Below are positions 1-10,939 of a stretch of 64,000 bases of DNA, in pieces (the stretch's first letter is position 1; each line of letters starts with the position of its first letter). The position numbers and the translations under genes were made by a program. This DNA is from Gnetum montanum (Eukaryota > Streptophyta > Gnetopsida > Gnetales > Gnetaceae): assembly GCA_015680685.1 (NCBI GenBank), contig MNCI01000556.1, positions 1,125,931 to 1,189,930 on the forward strand, read 5' to 3'. The notes beneath the pieces were generated by a model. That model saw only the letters and a program-made list of their open reading frames with translations, was not told the origin of the DNA and ran no database searches.

Positions 1-990
1 TATTACTTAAGCCATGCATTAGTTGCCCATGAGAGAAGGTATAATGAGGTGGAGAGGTCATGATTAGCCATGGTCTTCTCTCTAAAGAAATGGCAACATT
101 ACCTCTTTCGTAATCAATTTAACATAATTTGCAAGGATAATGTGCTCAGAGCCATCACCGGAAACATTTACAAGACAAGTCGAATAGCCCGTTGGAAAGC
201 CATGATAGCCGAGTTTGACCTACATTACATAGCGCAATCATCAGTTAAGGGTCAAGCCATAGCAAATCAAATAACCATGTCACCAACACACAATGAAGTA
301 ATGATAAAGCCAAAATTCTCACATGAAAATGTAAGCGCAATAGACATAGTACCCAATGACTACGACGCCATTCTAAACTTTGATGGAGCATCCACCTCTC
401 GAGGGGGAAGTGCTACCACTGTCATCACCTATCCCTCCGGGGAGATCAGACCCTTCGCTTATCACTTCATCTTTCACTGTACCAACAACATAGCAGAGTA
501 CGAAGGTCTCCTTAGAGGTCTCGCGGCAGCACTAGCTTCAGACATTACACGACTGGTAGTCAGGGGAGATTCACAATTGGTTTTGAACTAAGTCACAGAT
601 ATCTATATATGCAAAGTGCAATACTTACAACCATACTGTGACTTAGCCAAATATCTAATGAAACAATTCGAAAACATAGACACGCAACATGTCTCTAGAA
701 ACGACAATACCATCGCAGACGCACTGGCCACATTAGCATTAAACATATCCCCTGACATGTTCCACACGTTGCCAAGCTCCATAATCAGTTGTGCGAAACC
801 AATAACCGATAATCTTGATATGTTGCCAATAGCATCCGTTAGTACAACACATGCGATAGAATGGTATGATGACATAAAAGAGTACCTTCTACATGGTGAA
901 ACACTGCAACACTTAATGAATGCACAAAAGGATGCGGTACGAAAACATTCTAGGCAATACGCACTGGTAGGGGACACCTTATGTCATTGA
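1..990 (+). pseudogene. pol: TatA RNase H plus archaeal-type RNase H (broken pol)
   Basis: The reading frame is open from base 1 with YYLSHALVAHERRYNEVERS, then a stop, then FSLKKWQHYLF: the end of the RNase H fused to RT. From about 370 a second RNase H begins (NFDGAST, NNIAEYEGLLRGL, VVRGDSQLVLN) and continues after a TAA at 589-591 to HVSRNDNTIADALATLAL near 690-745. The homologous frame in TatC (22229-22759) reads through both places with Gln and Arg. The stops at 589 and 988 therefore look like C-to-T changes (CAA to TAA, CGA to TGA). Not functional as it stands. Confidence 0.85.
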
Positions 991-1005
991 TCCTATGAAG
1001 GCATA

Positions 1006-2100
1006 TTGCTAACATGCGTTAGTAGCACTAATGCCCAAACCATCGTTGAGCAAGTACACAACAGACTATGCGGAGGACATATAGCACCTAAAGAGATGGA
1101 AACAAAGATAAGACGCTTAGGATATTATTGGCCACACATGGAGTATGATTGTCTCTCCAAGGCTAAGACATGCAGTACCTGTCAAATACATAGTAATCTA
1201 ATCCATGTTCCACCAAATGAGTTGAATATAGCACAAATCACATGGCCCTTTCAAAAGTGGGGATTGGACCTTATCGGACCAATAACACCCTCATCTTCGG
1301 CAAGGCATAGTTTCATTATAACCGTGATAGAATACTTCATGAAGTGGGTAGAAGTTGTTTTCCTTCGAAATACCACATTTAAACATGTCTGCAACTTCAT
1401 TCTCGAAAACATTGTGACCTGTTTTGGCATCCCCATGACCATCATCACTGACAACAGGCCGTAATTTAGCAGTGCTGAAACCAAAACTTTTTGTCAAATT
1501 CTGGGGATCAAAAATTCATTTTCATCCCCTTACTACCCTCAGAGTAATGGGCAAGAAGAGGTAAAAAACAAAACCATCATTACAATACTTAACAATATGC
1601 TTACCCAAAGCAAGAGAAGATGGCATGAACAGTTGGTATACGCATTGTGGGCCTATCGCACGACACATCAAACATCAACAGGTAAAATTCCATATAGCCT
1701 GGTTTACGGTTTAGAAGCTGTTTTACCCTTGGAATTACAGGTACCATCTTTAAGGATTACACTTTCCGGACTCCTCGACGAAAGGCAAAACAATGACCTA
1801 CACATCATTGACCTGCACTCGATGGAGGAGAAATGCATATGTGCACTCGATCAAATTGAATGGTACCAAAAACAACAATGGCAGCACCATTGGCATGACA
1901 TTCATAAGCGTCCCATCAAAGAAGGTGACCTTGTACTCAAAGCCATTCGGGATCACCTGGAAAAATTCTTAGCCAACTGGGAAGGGCCCTACTTGGTCAC
2001 CAAAGCATTTGACAATGGAGCATTCAAGTTAGCTGATATGGAAGGGAATGAACTCATAAATCCAACCAATCACTCATTCTTGAAACCATTCCACATCTAA
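1006..2100 (+). pseudogene. pol: TatA integrase (broken pol)
   Basis: The zinc-binding HHCC region is visible (HNRLCGGH, CSTCQIH), followed by the catalytic core with GLDLIGP (first Asp) and ITDNRP (second Asp, where TatC has ITDNGP). A TAA at 1462-1464 replaces a Gln codon. The rest of the core (SYYPQSNGQEE, then WAYRTTHQTSTGKIPYSLVYG) and the C-terminal domain ending LKPFHI follow to the stop at 2098-2100. One short out-of-frame gap lies near 1465-1596. This is a standard Ty3/gypsy integrase, about 360 residues before decay. Confidence 0.85.
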
Positions 2101-2117
2101 ACATAGTCAGGTACATG

Positions 2118-2445
2118 TGAGTCCTGGCGTCACGACTATAAACTGATACCACAGCTCGTCCTGGAATCATGACGATAAACTGATACCATAGAATAGTGCA
2201 GGAATCATGACTTAAAACTGATACCACAGCTCGTCCTGACATCATGATGATAAAATGATACCATACAGTGTCTGTAATGATAATAAACTAGCACCTATCT
2301 GGTACGACAGTAAACTACCATAGTTGAATTCACCAGAATCCGCTAAGACTAGAAACTGGCAATGCACCGTCTGCCATGACGCTAAACGAGTAATGTCCAA
2401 TGGGTCATGACATAAAACTAACCCATGATAGTCAGCTATGACTAT
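2118..2445 (-). repeat. Hairpin array after TatA pol
   Basis: It begins 20 bases after the pol stop. Each unit pairs a short hairpin with a flank reading AGTTTA on the - strand. Perfect or near-perfect stems: AGTC/GACT at 2120-2137 (10-nt loop), CGTC/GACG at 2157-2174 (10-nt loop), CGTC/GATG at 2232-2249 (wobble), CGTC/GACG at 2368-2381 (6-nt loop), ATGTC/GACAT at 2393-2413 (11-nt loop), AGTC/GACT at 2430-2443 (6-nt loop). Stem sequence differs between units while pairing is kept. Same orientation relative to pol as the arrays in TatC and TatD. Confidence 0.8.
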
Positions 2446-3369
2446 AAACTGGCAATTTCATCTCTGGTTACTCAATCGGGGACTGCATTCAAACTTCATC
2501 AGAACTGCTACATCACTCACTAATCGGCTGATCCTAAAGCCATTGCTGCTACTCATATACGATGCCTGAAATCTCATCCAGTGCCTTTGTTCCATCAGTA
2601 GCTCTTTAAGTCTAAGCTCGCTTACTCACTCATGGTTTTCTTGTTCTCTTGGAGTTGTGTTTGCAGGATGACACTCAGATGTGTTCGTACAAGAATGCAC
2701 TTCATCATAAGCAGCAAGGTGAGACGTTGTTTCCAGCGCATGCGATAAGACTAAATCAAACCATTCACTAGTACATTCCCCATTTCATATCCTGCCTATT
2801 CCTCAACACCCTGTACTTTTTTATATCCCGAGTGCATCTAGTATAGCCTGAAACATCGAACATACCGTTGCATACCGCATCACTCCTAAGTGGTTGCAAC
2901 CCACATCATGGCATTCTAGCATAAGCATAAGAGCAAAAAAAGAAGAAGAAAAAAAACATCGTCCCTCCCCATATAAAACACATGACGAGACGGTAGTTGC
3001 CTCAAAAGAAAACAATCATGTCTAAAACAATCAAGAAACATCCAGCTACATGGCTTTGGCTCTCCGCCAACAGGTTCCCCCTAAACACTAAACAAGAGGC
3101 CTGTTCCTCCAAAGAATGCAACACATCCTCATGTGGCTTTGGTCTTGCCAACAAGTCGTCTTAGACACTAACTAAGAGTCTTGTTCTGCCAAAGGATGCA
3201 AATCACATATCTTGATTCCGAGTCGGCTAAACAATGGCTATTGACAAGGATTAGCATGATCCATATACACATCAGAACATCCCCTTCACCATGCATAACC
3301 ATGATTTCTCCCGAATCCCCATAGTTTCCATTTCCCTATCCAGCTACAAATTTCACTTCCCTAATCCTA
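2446..3369 (+). other. TatA 3' untranslated region
   Basis: No coding potential seen. It aligns over most of its length with the - strand of 19841-20810 (TatC). A 52-nt block at 2667-2718 is the best conserved part and is bounded by AG before and GT after, like a small exon. The same block occurs at 20547-20597 and, more decayed, near 29241-29285. Confidence 0.6.
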
Positions 3370-3737
3370 TGTACTATTGGACACGATGCGATGATGTCTA
3401 GTCAAGTGGCAAAAGACAAAGTCTTTATCGAGTTGCTTGTGGTGTTTTTGCACTTCTTTGTCGACGCTTCTCGGGTCGATTCCTCCAAGCATCAATAAAG
3501 AGGGGCCAATGAAACACCATAAAATTTTGAGCTTAGTAATTTTTCAAAAAGAATAAAGCTAAGTCACGATGCTCCCCAGCATGACTAAAGCTTGAGGACC
3601 CCACAAACAGCTTCAAGCAGAGTTGAACTCAATGAGGAGCAATTCCTTGGGACCCATCGATGACCACGACAACATCTGCTATCAAACCTGGCAACTTCGA
3701 AGCTTAAAATACTTAGTTTATACTAAGTATGTATTCT

Positions 3738-4083
3738 TAGTGTATACGCCCAACGTATATGCCCGATGTTCACAGTGTATATGCCCCATATTGCATCTAC
3801 AACGTAGACGTCAAGCGTACATGCCCAGCGTATACGCCCCACATGTATGCTTAGCAGGTACGACTGATGTATACGCCCGACGAACAATCCCTAAAGACAG
3901 CATGAAAATAGCACTACAGAACAAGATTTAGTACAAGGCAGCAAATATCACGAATAGGGCAACCATCAACGTATATGCCCATCGTATACACCCAGCACAT
4001 CTAGCGTATACGCCCTATATGCCCAGCGTATACGCCAAAAGTCTACGTTCACCTGATATAGCATATACGCCCAGTAAATATAA
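3738..4083 (+). repeat. Cluster of GTATACGCC palindromic repeats in TatA LTR
   Basis: At least a dozen copies, some degenerate, of a unit close to AGCGTATACGCCC, in which GCGTATACGC is itself a perfect palindrome. Spacing is irregular. The cluster ends about 80 bases upstream of the TATA box, so it lies in the U3 promoter region. The homologous LTR has a degraded version at about 19000-19480. Confidence 0.75.
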
Positions 4084-4161
4084 CATGTTGTACACTTGTA
4101 AATTTTATTCAACCCAGTCAACATGCCACGTGTCACCCAACCCAAGTCTAACATCGAAACC

Positions 4162-4170
4162 TATATAAAA
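4162..4170 (+). promoter_or_regulatory. TATA box of TatA LTR
   Basis: TATATAAAA in a block conserved between LTR copies; the TatC copy reads CATAAAAAC and the TatD copy TATAAATA at matching places. Its position 590 bases before the LTR end is reasonable for U3/R. Confidence 0.65.
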
Positions 4171-4760
4171 CTCCAATTTTTCATTAGATCGGGGTTGGCA
4201 ATTTTGAGCAAACCAAAGAGAAAAACAGAGACGCTAAAAAAAACCAGAGCAGAGAACCTTATATGCTGGACTTCAACCGTGTACGCTGATCATACAGCCT
4301 CTATGCTATGCCTATAGTTTAAACCAGCCCACAGTCATCCCTACATCTACCGAGGCTATTCGTCCACTTTGTGTGAAAGCCACAACTGCATTAGACCGGT
4401 GCATTGTAACTCTCACTTTGCAATAATATTGCTACATTTTCTTCCTAAAATCTATTATAGTTTTGCATTAATTGTTGCATGTATACTGTTTACACTCTTT
4501 TACATTTACGCTCCGTTTGCATCAGTTACGTTATTTATGCTCAGTTTTATGCCCGTTACGCCATTTACATATAACCCAACGTATAGCACCTCAGTGTACG
4601 TTTGGGGAAATCCTTGCCTGATCTGTGTGTAGACCACTTAAGGTACTCTATCATCATTAATTCCAGCTTGCCCTCAAGTGAAGGTAGAGTCTTCTGTGCG
4701 TGTCCAGAGATCTCCAGGTCTCTATTTCCTTCCAGCTAGAGACTGACAATTTCAGACGGT

Positions 4761-5770
4761 ACAAAAAACCCTAGCATGCATATGGTTTTAATCCCAAAAA
4801 CACATTTCCTTGGGTTGAGATGCAAGTCATGTCTATGACAACATTTGAGGACTACATCTAGATCATTGGGATGATCAATAGCTTCCTTAGATTTGACTGC
4901 TATGTCATCGACATAATCGTTTAGTCTCTTCAAGAGATAATTGCTAAAAAAGTATGTCATGACATGTTGATAGGTTGCTCTGGCATTTTTGAGTCCAAAG
5001 GGCATCATGATGTAACAAAAGGTTCCCCAAGGGGTCATAAAAGTAGTTGTTAACTAAAGCTCTAGGTTGATGCATATTTGGTTGTAACTTGAGAACCCAT
5101 CCATAAAGGATAGTAAAGCATGACTAGTGGTAGTGTCAATAAGTTGATCAATACTTGGTAATGGGAAGTCATCTTTAATCATTTCTTTGTTTAGATCTCG
5201 AAAGTCTATACAAATTTGTATACCTCCCATTTTCTCAGAGACTACAACGATGTTCAACACCCACTCTGAATAATCGATCATGCAAATGAAGCTAGCTTGA
5301 TATAGCTTGGTGATTTCATCATGTACATCTAGTGTGATTTTTGATTTGATTTTTTGAGCCTTTTGTTTGACTTCCTTGATACGCTAGTCTAAGACAATGT
5401 TATGTTGTATGAGCTACCGATCTAGGCTTCACATGTCATCATAGGACTAGGCAAACACTTTAATATTATTTTGGAGAACCTTAGATATGTCCTTTTGCAT
5501 TTGTGGATCTAGGAGGGAGCTAAGTTTTAATGTCTCTATTTCCTCCCTGGATGTAGTTACAGGTATTTTAATGAGAGGGTCCTTAGTCACATCCCCCACA
5601 TCTAAGTCTAAGGCTTGGACCAGATGTTCAGGCCAATCTAGGGATGTTTCCAGGGATGCTATAGTGTTGTTAGTAGATGATTCCTAGTCTATTGATTCTG
5701 AGTTTAGGTATCTCATGAGCTTGCCATGAGGACCTGTCAGGGTTAAAAGCGAATGTAGATCATAGTGCAT
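4761..5770 (-). pseudogene. pol: TatB pol, N-terminal part and RT (truncated)
   Basis: Probable start ATG at 5770. The N-terminal part aligns with TatC and TatD pol (TLKLSSLLDPQ, LIQHNI). RT follows with CIDFRDLN, KDDFPLPSIDQL, FSSYNQI, PFGLKNARATY and the catalytic YVDD in LNDYVDDIAVKSK. It stops at LGF where the TatA LTR begins. Several stops and one frame change occur between 5282 and 5690. The rest of this pol is expected left of the window. Confidence 0.8.
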
Positions 5771-5915
5771 GGCCCTTTCTGTTAAACCTACCATAATAAG
5801 AAAAAAGATCAAGTCAAGTGATACCTTTTTGTAGCAATGATACCTAATAAATGTTTCTAAATTAGCAATGTAACATGAGGTAATAGTAAATTACTATGTA
5901 AAGTTTGCAAGTTGC

Positions 5916-6219
5916 TAGTTTAAGGTCTTAGCAGACTGTAATCATGTACGACCTGTACATCGGAATTGCTACTTTAAGGTCTTAGCGGACCGTTAACAGG
6001 TTTGAGAATGTGAGGGGCATTAACTTTGCTAGCTTAAGATTGTAGAAGTCTGTAACAATGTAGAGTTGATATAAATGCTAAAATTTCTAGTTTAAGGTCT
6101 TAGCGGACCATCATCAAACTACATCGTAGGTTGACATTTCTAGCAGACCATAATGATGTACAACTTGTTTGAAATGTGAGATAGATGTTAAAATTGCCAG
6201 TTTAAGGTCGTAGCAAACC
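5916..6219 (+). repeat. Divergent hairpin array, TatB
   Basis: It lies between pol (leftward) and aORF (rightward). Units read AGTTTAAGGTCTTAGCGGAC with 4-bp stems: GGTC/GACC at 5978-5991 and 6096-6109, both with loop TTAGCG. Decayed units are at 5924-5937 (GGTC/GACT), about 6038-6052 (AGAT/GTCT) and 6206-6219 (GGTC/AACC). Confidence 0.75.
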
Positions 6220-6350
6220 ATTAAAAATTTTAAATTTTGGTGGGCCCAATAGTGTTATGCTATAACAAGATTTCACTATAATAATGCTATGTTGCAGGGG
6301 TGTCCTGTGTTACTCGGGATATGAGAATGGCAAGTTTTCACCACATCAGC

Positions 6351-6359
6351 TATAAATAA
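6351..6359 (+). promoter_or_regulatory. TATA box for TatB aORF
   Basis: TATAAATAA lies 145 bases upstream of the aORF ATG. TatD has TTTATAAG 127 bases upstream of its aORF ATG. It faces away from pol, so this would be a promoter independent of the LTR. A short GA run (about 6438-6458) lies in the presumed 5' leader. Confidence 0.55.
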
Positions 6360-6495
6360 TGGTTTTCCCCCCAGTAAACTTTTCATTTTCATCGTCAGAG
6401 CCTAGAGCCCATACTCAGAGCATTGCATAGTTGCATAGAGAGAGAGAGAGCGAACTGGTGTAGTGTAGTAGTTGACAGAGTTTGCGAGTGAGACA

Positions 6496-6614
6496 ATGGA
6501 ACCCAAAGGCAAATGCAAGCACCAAGGTCTTGCCAGGGTAGACGAGATGAAGAACACTCTAGGATGCCTATTCAATATGCACATTGAAGTGTGAGAGGAG
6601 GCTCCATCTGCTCG
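6496..6614 (+). pseudogene. aORF exon 1, TatB
   Basis: ATG at 6496; the protein begins MEPKGKCKHQGLARVDEMK. The exon ends at a donor, CG/GTAAGT, at 6614/6615. TatD has the same layout: ATG at 34266, MAPKTKGKPAKLEKIDEVQE, ending in GCCCG/GTAGAT at the same distance. Both end in a short Ala-Thr/Ser-Ala-Arg run before the donor. One in-frame TGA is present. Function unknown. Confidence 0.55.
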
Positions 6615-7666
6615 GTAAGTCACTATGATGCCCTTGTTTTCTTTAGGTGATCAATCAGGTCAAATTGTTGTTGCTGTGGTTGTCATGAAATTTGTGTCTA
6701 TTGCAGCTATTTTGGTTGTCATTTTGGCCACTATGTCATCATTATTGCTAGTTGGCTAGTGGCCATACAAATGCTATACTATGGTTGCATGCATCATTGC
6801 TCTAGCCACCATTGTTAAGAATGGTCAGTACTTTTTTGCAAGGGTTTTGGTAGTTTTGGGTAGCATAGTTCATGCTTGGCGTAGTGTATCATCCTTGGAA
6901 GGGTTTAGTTATTTGCAAGATTTTTTATGGCAGTGTGATGCATGTTTAGCATAACATGGTGCGAGTTATTTCATGTGGCAAGATAGGGTTGGGATGGTGG
7001 GGCAACTGTGAATTCTTCCTCATCTATGCTTTTTAAGGCTGCAATGTTTTTCTGTTGTTGTTATTATGCTACACCATTATGTCATAAAGCCTTTAGGCCA
7101 TTATATTGGTCGTATCACATTGCTACGCTGTTGAACTTGTAACATTATTATATTGTTAAATTTTTTTTCTTCTCAAGTTTTCTATGTCTCCATGCCTGTT
7201 ATAGTGGTATGTTTTTTATATTGTAACATGTCTACCTATGCTTATTCGTTTACTATCTTGCTATGGTATGTGTATCGCAGTTCTCACCTTTAAATGGGAG
7301 TGTAACTATTATGATGCATGCCTATTATGTTATGTCGTGTACCACGTAACTATTACCATAAGGCGCCCTCAGTGTTGTTAAGCTATGCAGGGTTTGATGA
7401 CTATGCTATGCTACAAGTGACACTATTACATTGCCTATAATGTTTAACTTTATTTTATGTTAAAGAGGAATTTGCAACGAGAATATCATGCTACGCTGCA
7501 TGCAAAGAGAGGGTCAAGCTACACTATATGTAAATAGATGATTATGCTATGCTATGTGTAAAATTCACTTGAACACAGTGCTAATGTTTGATACTTTATC
7601 ATGCTGCATCATGTTGAAACCTGTCCTGATTATCCTTTAGGTGGTTGGAGTCTTGTGTTGCCTCAG
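6615..7666 (+). other. Intron 1 of aORF, TatB
   Basis: T-rich sequence without coding potential, bounded by GTAAGT and CCTCAG. The corresponding TatD interval (about 34389-34985) is shorter but aligns near the acceptor. Confidence 0.5.
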
Positions 7667-8034
7667 TGAACCTATGGCCAACATCCCTCCTCCCCATGCA
7701 CGTGTGGGGAAGTAGGTAGTCTGGTTCCGGGAGGATGCACAGGACTTCTTATAGTTCCTCCTTCGCTATTTTAGTGTGATCATGTGGTGACACTTATCAG
7801 TCAAGACAATAGCTGCAATTATAGAAACACTATTGCCTAGGGTGAACCGAGATATCCTAAAGTTCCGGTTTGACGAGGCAATTGGAGGTGAAGGTGTAGT
7901 AGGTTCCAATCAGCACCCAAAAGTCTTGAGGTGCTTAAGTTGGATCTGGGACATGCCTGAGTACATATTCTACCACTTATCTTATGTCCTCTTCTAGTAA
8001 TGTTGATACTTATTCATAGTATGTGGACTTAAGT
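7667..8034 (+). pseudogene. aORF exon 2, TatB (cut by copia)
   Basis: Starts after acceptor CCTCAG. The translation includes PMANIPPPHARVGK, VVWFREDAQDFL, FLLRYFSVIMW and CLSWIWDMPEY. The TatD exon gives PPPYARVKKEVVWFRRG, FLLRNFNVILWYHL and CLSWIWEMPRF, so the two are homologous at protein level. Stops are present in both. I do not recognise the domain. The exon is interrupted by copia sequence at about 8035. Confidence 0.55.
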
Positions 8035-9373
8035 GCATTTCATCACTACACTTCATATGTTAATTAGTTCAGTAAGGATACATCTTCTAATCTTAGAATG
8101 GTAAGATATGGTAATGTTGGTTTATTCAAAGTTTCAGATTATGAAAAGGAAATAATTTATTTTAATAATGAAGTAGTTAAATTGATTCCTAACATATATC
8201 ATATTTCAAAACTTACTAAAGATATTTTGTCTATAAGTGAATTAGAGATGTAGGACTAACTATTATCTTTGGAGGTGGAAAATGTTCAATACTATATGGT
8301 TCATCTTCTTTGACTTCTAGAATAAAAATAGGCAAGCAATATAAAGTAGAATATGAATTGAAATAATGATTTATGACATAAAAAAATGGGATATCTTGGT
8401 GGAAAAAGGACTTAAGAAACTTTGCAAGGAAGGAAAATTTAAGTTTTTAAAAGATTCCTTAGATTTTTTCCATCATTATCTATATGGTAAAAAGAGACAT
8501 CATAGTCTTTAGAAAAGTAATGCTAAATCTCTGCATACATTAGAACAAATACATAGTGATGTATGTGAATCAATTAAAGATATTAAAAGAAGTATGTATC
8601 ATGTTTATTTTATTGATGATTACTCTAGAAAGAGCTAGATTTATTTATTAAGACATAAATTTAAGATGTTTATAAAAACTAAAGAATTCAAATCACTTGT
8701 TGATATTTATTTAGGAAAGAAAATTAAAATTCATAGAATTGGTGGTGGTGAATTTTTCTCAAATGAATTTAATTCTTTTGATAAATAACAAAGTATTTAA
8801 AGGTAGATGATCATTCTAGGAACTCTTGAATAAAATGAATTCGCAAAGCACTTCAATCAAACATTGATGGAATGTGCTAGATATATGCTTAGTGAATTTA
8901 ATCTTGACAAGCATTTCTAGGATGAAGTATTAATGACTACATGTCATCTTAACAATAGATCTCCTTCATTAGCACTTGGTAGTGAACTTCTAGTGGATGT
9001 TTGGAGTGGTAGATCCATAAATTTAAATTATTTCAATATTTTTAATTATGAGTCCTACGTATATGTTTCAAAATTTGATAAGTCCTACTCTAAGTTTTTT
9101 GAATAGATTTTTCTTGGCTATGAACAAGGTGTCAAAGCTTAAAAGTTATATAGTTTAGAAACTAAAAGGATTATTTATAGTTAAGATGTTAACCTTAGAG
9201 AAAAATATGGATCTATGAAGGAAGAATCTTCATATTTCAAAACTCCTTCAAATAATGTAACTTCTATATATGTATCTATTAAAATTAATAATGAAATTTT
9301 TGAGGGTCATCCTTCCTTAGCTAAGAATATTTCCCCTAGAATATAAGATGATGATAGCATGGTAGATGAGTAA
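8035..9373 (+). pseudogene. Ty1/copia protease-integrase fragment
   Basis: The protein pieces match the copia on the other strand at 62108-57657: protease SSAS.HYTSYVN, the pre-integrase part, and integrase with EQIHSDVC (first Asp), YFIDDYSRKS, then NRSPSLALGS and YVYVSKFDKS. Standard order for Ty1/copia. The fragment ends at DDSMVDE where an Athila-like LTR begins. RT and RNase H are absent here. Many stops and frameshifts. Confidence 0.8.
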
Positions 9374-10281
9374 TGATGGGTCGTGGTTGGCTGCATTGAT
9401 GAGGCCTCAATGACTAGGCCCAATCAATGAAGCCCTATTGAGGTATTATTTCATACATCGATGTAGCCTTGTTGATGTAGGATCCATTTTTTGCTTATAA
9501 ATGCATGCTCACTAGCTGCATTTATGGCATCAAATTCATAGTAGTAGTAGAGCTTTTGTAGTTTGTTTATTTAAAAGTTAGATTTTTTTTCTTGAGTACC
9601 TACAATAGGAGTTATTGGGTGTATGGATCATTATTTGAGCATTTTTGTACTTGAACTATACCTATGTGTATGGCAATAAAGACAAGCTTCTTGATAAACC
9701 TTGTAGCATTTTGAATAGCTTAAATGTTTTGTCTATGTATTCATTATTTTTATTAAATATTCAATTAATTAAGCTAAATTAAGAAAAATTAGAATTTATT
9801 CACTTTAGCTAAATAGATTAAATACATAAGTACAATTACTTTGAGCATAAACATGTACTCGCTTGGTAATCTCAGCAGCATTATTGCTTAGTGTGGCTAG
9901 TACCATAGCACTTGGTAACCCAACAGTGGATACATGGGTTCAAAATATGTAATGAATGGAACTAGATGCTTATGTTAGGACTAGTTAGGTATTAGTGAAT
10001 AAGTTAAATTAAATTAGTCATTGAATTAATTTATTTCTCTCTCTTCAAGAATCAAGGAACATAAAACATAAAATAATAAAAATCATATATCTCAATTACA
10101 CTTAACGATACCATGTGCATCAAAAGTGTAGTTGTGAAGACAATGAAGTACCTTAGAGGAAGGTTCATTACCTAGGAGACTAGTGCACCAAAAACTATAG
10201 AGTCCATAAAATTCAACTAAATTTCACATGAACGCTTCGTGATTCGTATGGTTGGATGTAGGGATACCTTGCCACTCATCA
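9374..10281 (+). repeat. 5' LTR of Athila-like element 1
   Basis: Starts TGATGGG and ends CATCA, matching the TGATG/CATCA ends of the LTRs at 45485-46333, 58665-59481 and about 62098-62967. It contains TATAAATGC near 9498 and AATAAAGA near 9666 followed by TTGTAGCA, both conserved in the other three copies. 908 bp. Confidence 0.8.
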
Positions 10282-10282
10282 T

Positions 10283-10301
10283 TGGTGCTATTGGTGAGGA
10301 C
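10283..10301 (+). promoter_or_regulatory. Primer binding site, tRNA-Asp type (decayed)
   Basis: TGGTGCTATTGGTGAGGAC matches the tRNA-Asp-complementary PBS used by Athila-type elements (TGGCGCCGTTGCCGGGGAC, from memory) at 13 of 19 positions. Five of the six differences are transitions. Confidence 0.6.
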
Positions 10302-10939
10302 TCTATTTGTTGAAATGTGCACTATTTAGGATTAGCGACCATTATTAATATCATTGGACTAACTTAAGATTAACTTCACTCTCAAACAACATATAACTAC
10401 TAAGCACACCAATAAGTTTTTTTTTTTTTTTTGCAAAGTGTCTCCTTCTCACAGATGTAAAGATGTTAAACTACTAGTTACACAGGAGTGCAAAGTGGTA
10501 TATACTCATCACAATGAGTATGTACTGGATTTCACCTTCATCTTAGACTAAGATGAGCAACTTCAATGGCGTGATATGGAGGGTAGCATCGTAATTCTCC
10601 ATGATTAATTTGTGCTTGGGATGTTGTTTCAAACCCTTAAGAAGTTAGGCATCTCAAATCTTCAGGAGAAATACATTATGAATTGTTATGACACTTGGGA
10701 CTACCATCCCACTAAATCACAACACAAGAAAGATTGAAATTAGAAGAAGCACCTTGAATTTGCAAAGGGAAAACACTTTATTAATCCTTTGTTCCTGCTA
10801 AACTTAGATGACATGAGGAACCTCCTTACGGGGGTTCTCAACATGAAGATTCTCCAAACCTTTTTGTTGGTGAGGAGGGTGTGGACTTGAGTCTATGATT
10901 CACTATTCATAAACTAGGTTCAGAAAAAGGTAATAGTTA

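Larger units (their letters stand above)
1..4760 (+). mobile_element. TatA: 3' half of a Tat-lineage Ty3/gypsy element with its 3' LTR
   Basis: In order on the + strand: the end of the RT-linked RNase H, a second archaeal-type RNase H, integrase, a hairpin array, a 3' untranslated region and the LTR. Two RNase H domains in tandem are typical of the Tat lineage (Ogre/Retand/Grande group). Gag, protease and RT would lie left of base 1. The right end is sharp at 4760, where the LTR meets the interrupted RT of TatB (opposite strand), so TatA inserted into TatB. All coding parts are broken by stops. Confidence 0.85.
3370..4760 (+). repeat. TatA 3' LTR
   Basis: The right end is well supported: an ungapped alignment with the TatC LTR runs to a shared TACA and stops there (4760 here, 18269 on the other copy). 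The left end is tentative. TGTACTATTGG at 3370 pairs with the terminal GTACA as a 5-bp inverted repeat, and the homologous position in TatC reads TGTACTACTGA. A purine run AAAGAGGGG at 3497-3505 would be an alternative polypurine tract and would move the start to about 3506. Contains a palindromic repeat cluster and a TATA box. Confidence 0.65.

Noticed and set aside
10410-10433. Long T run as a LINE or SINE tail
   Set aside because: No adjacent non-LTR element or target duplication; probably simple sequence in the Athila-like leader.
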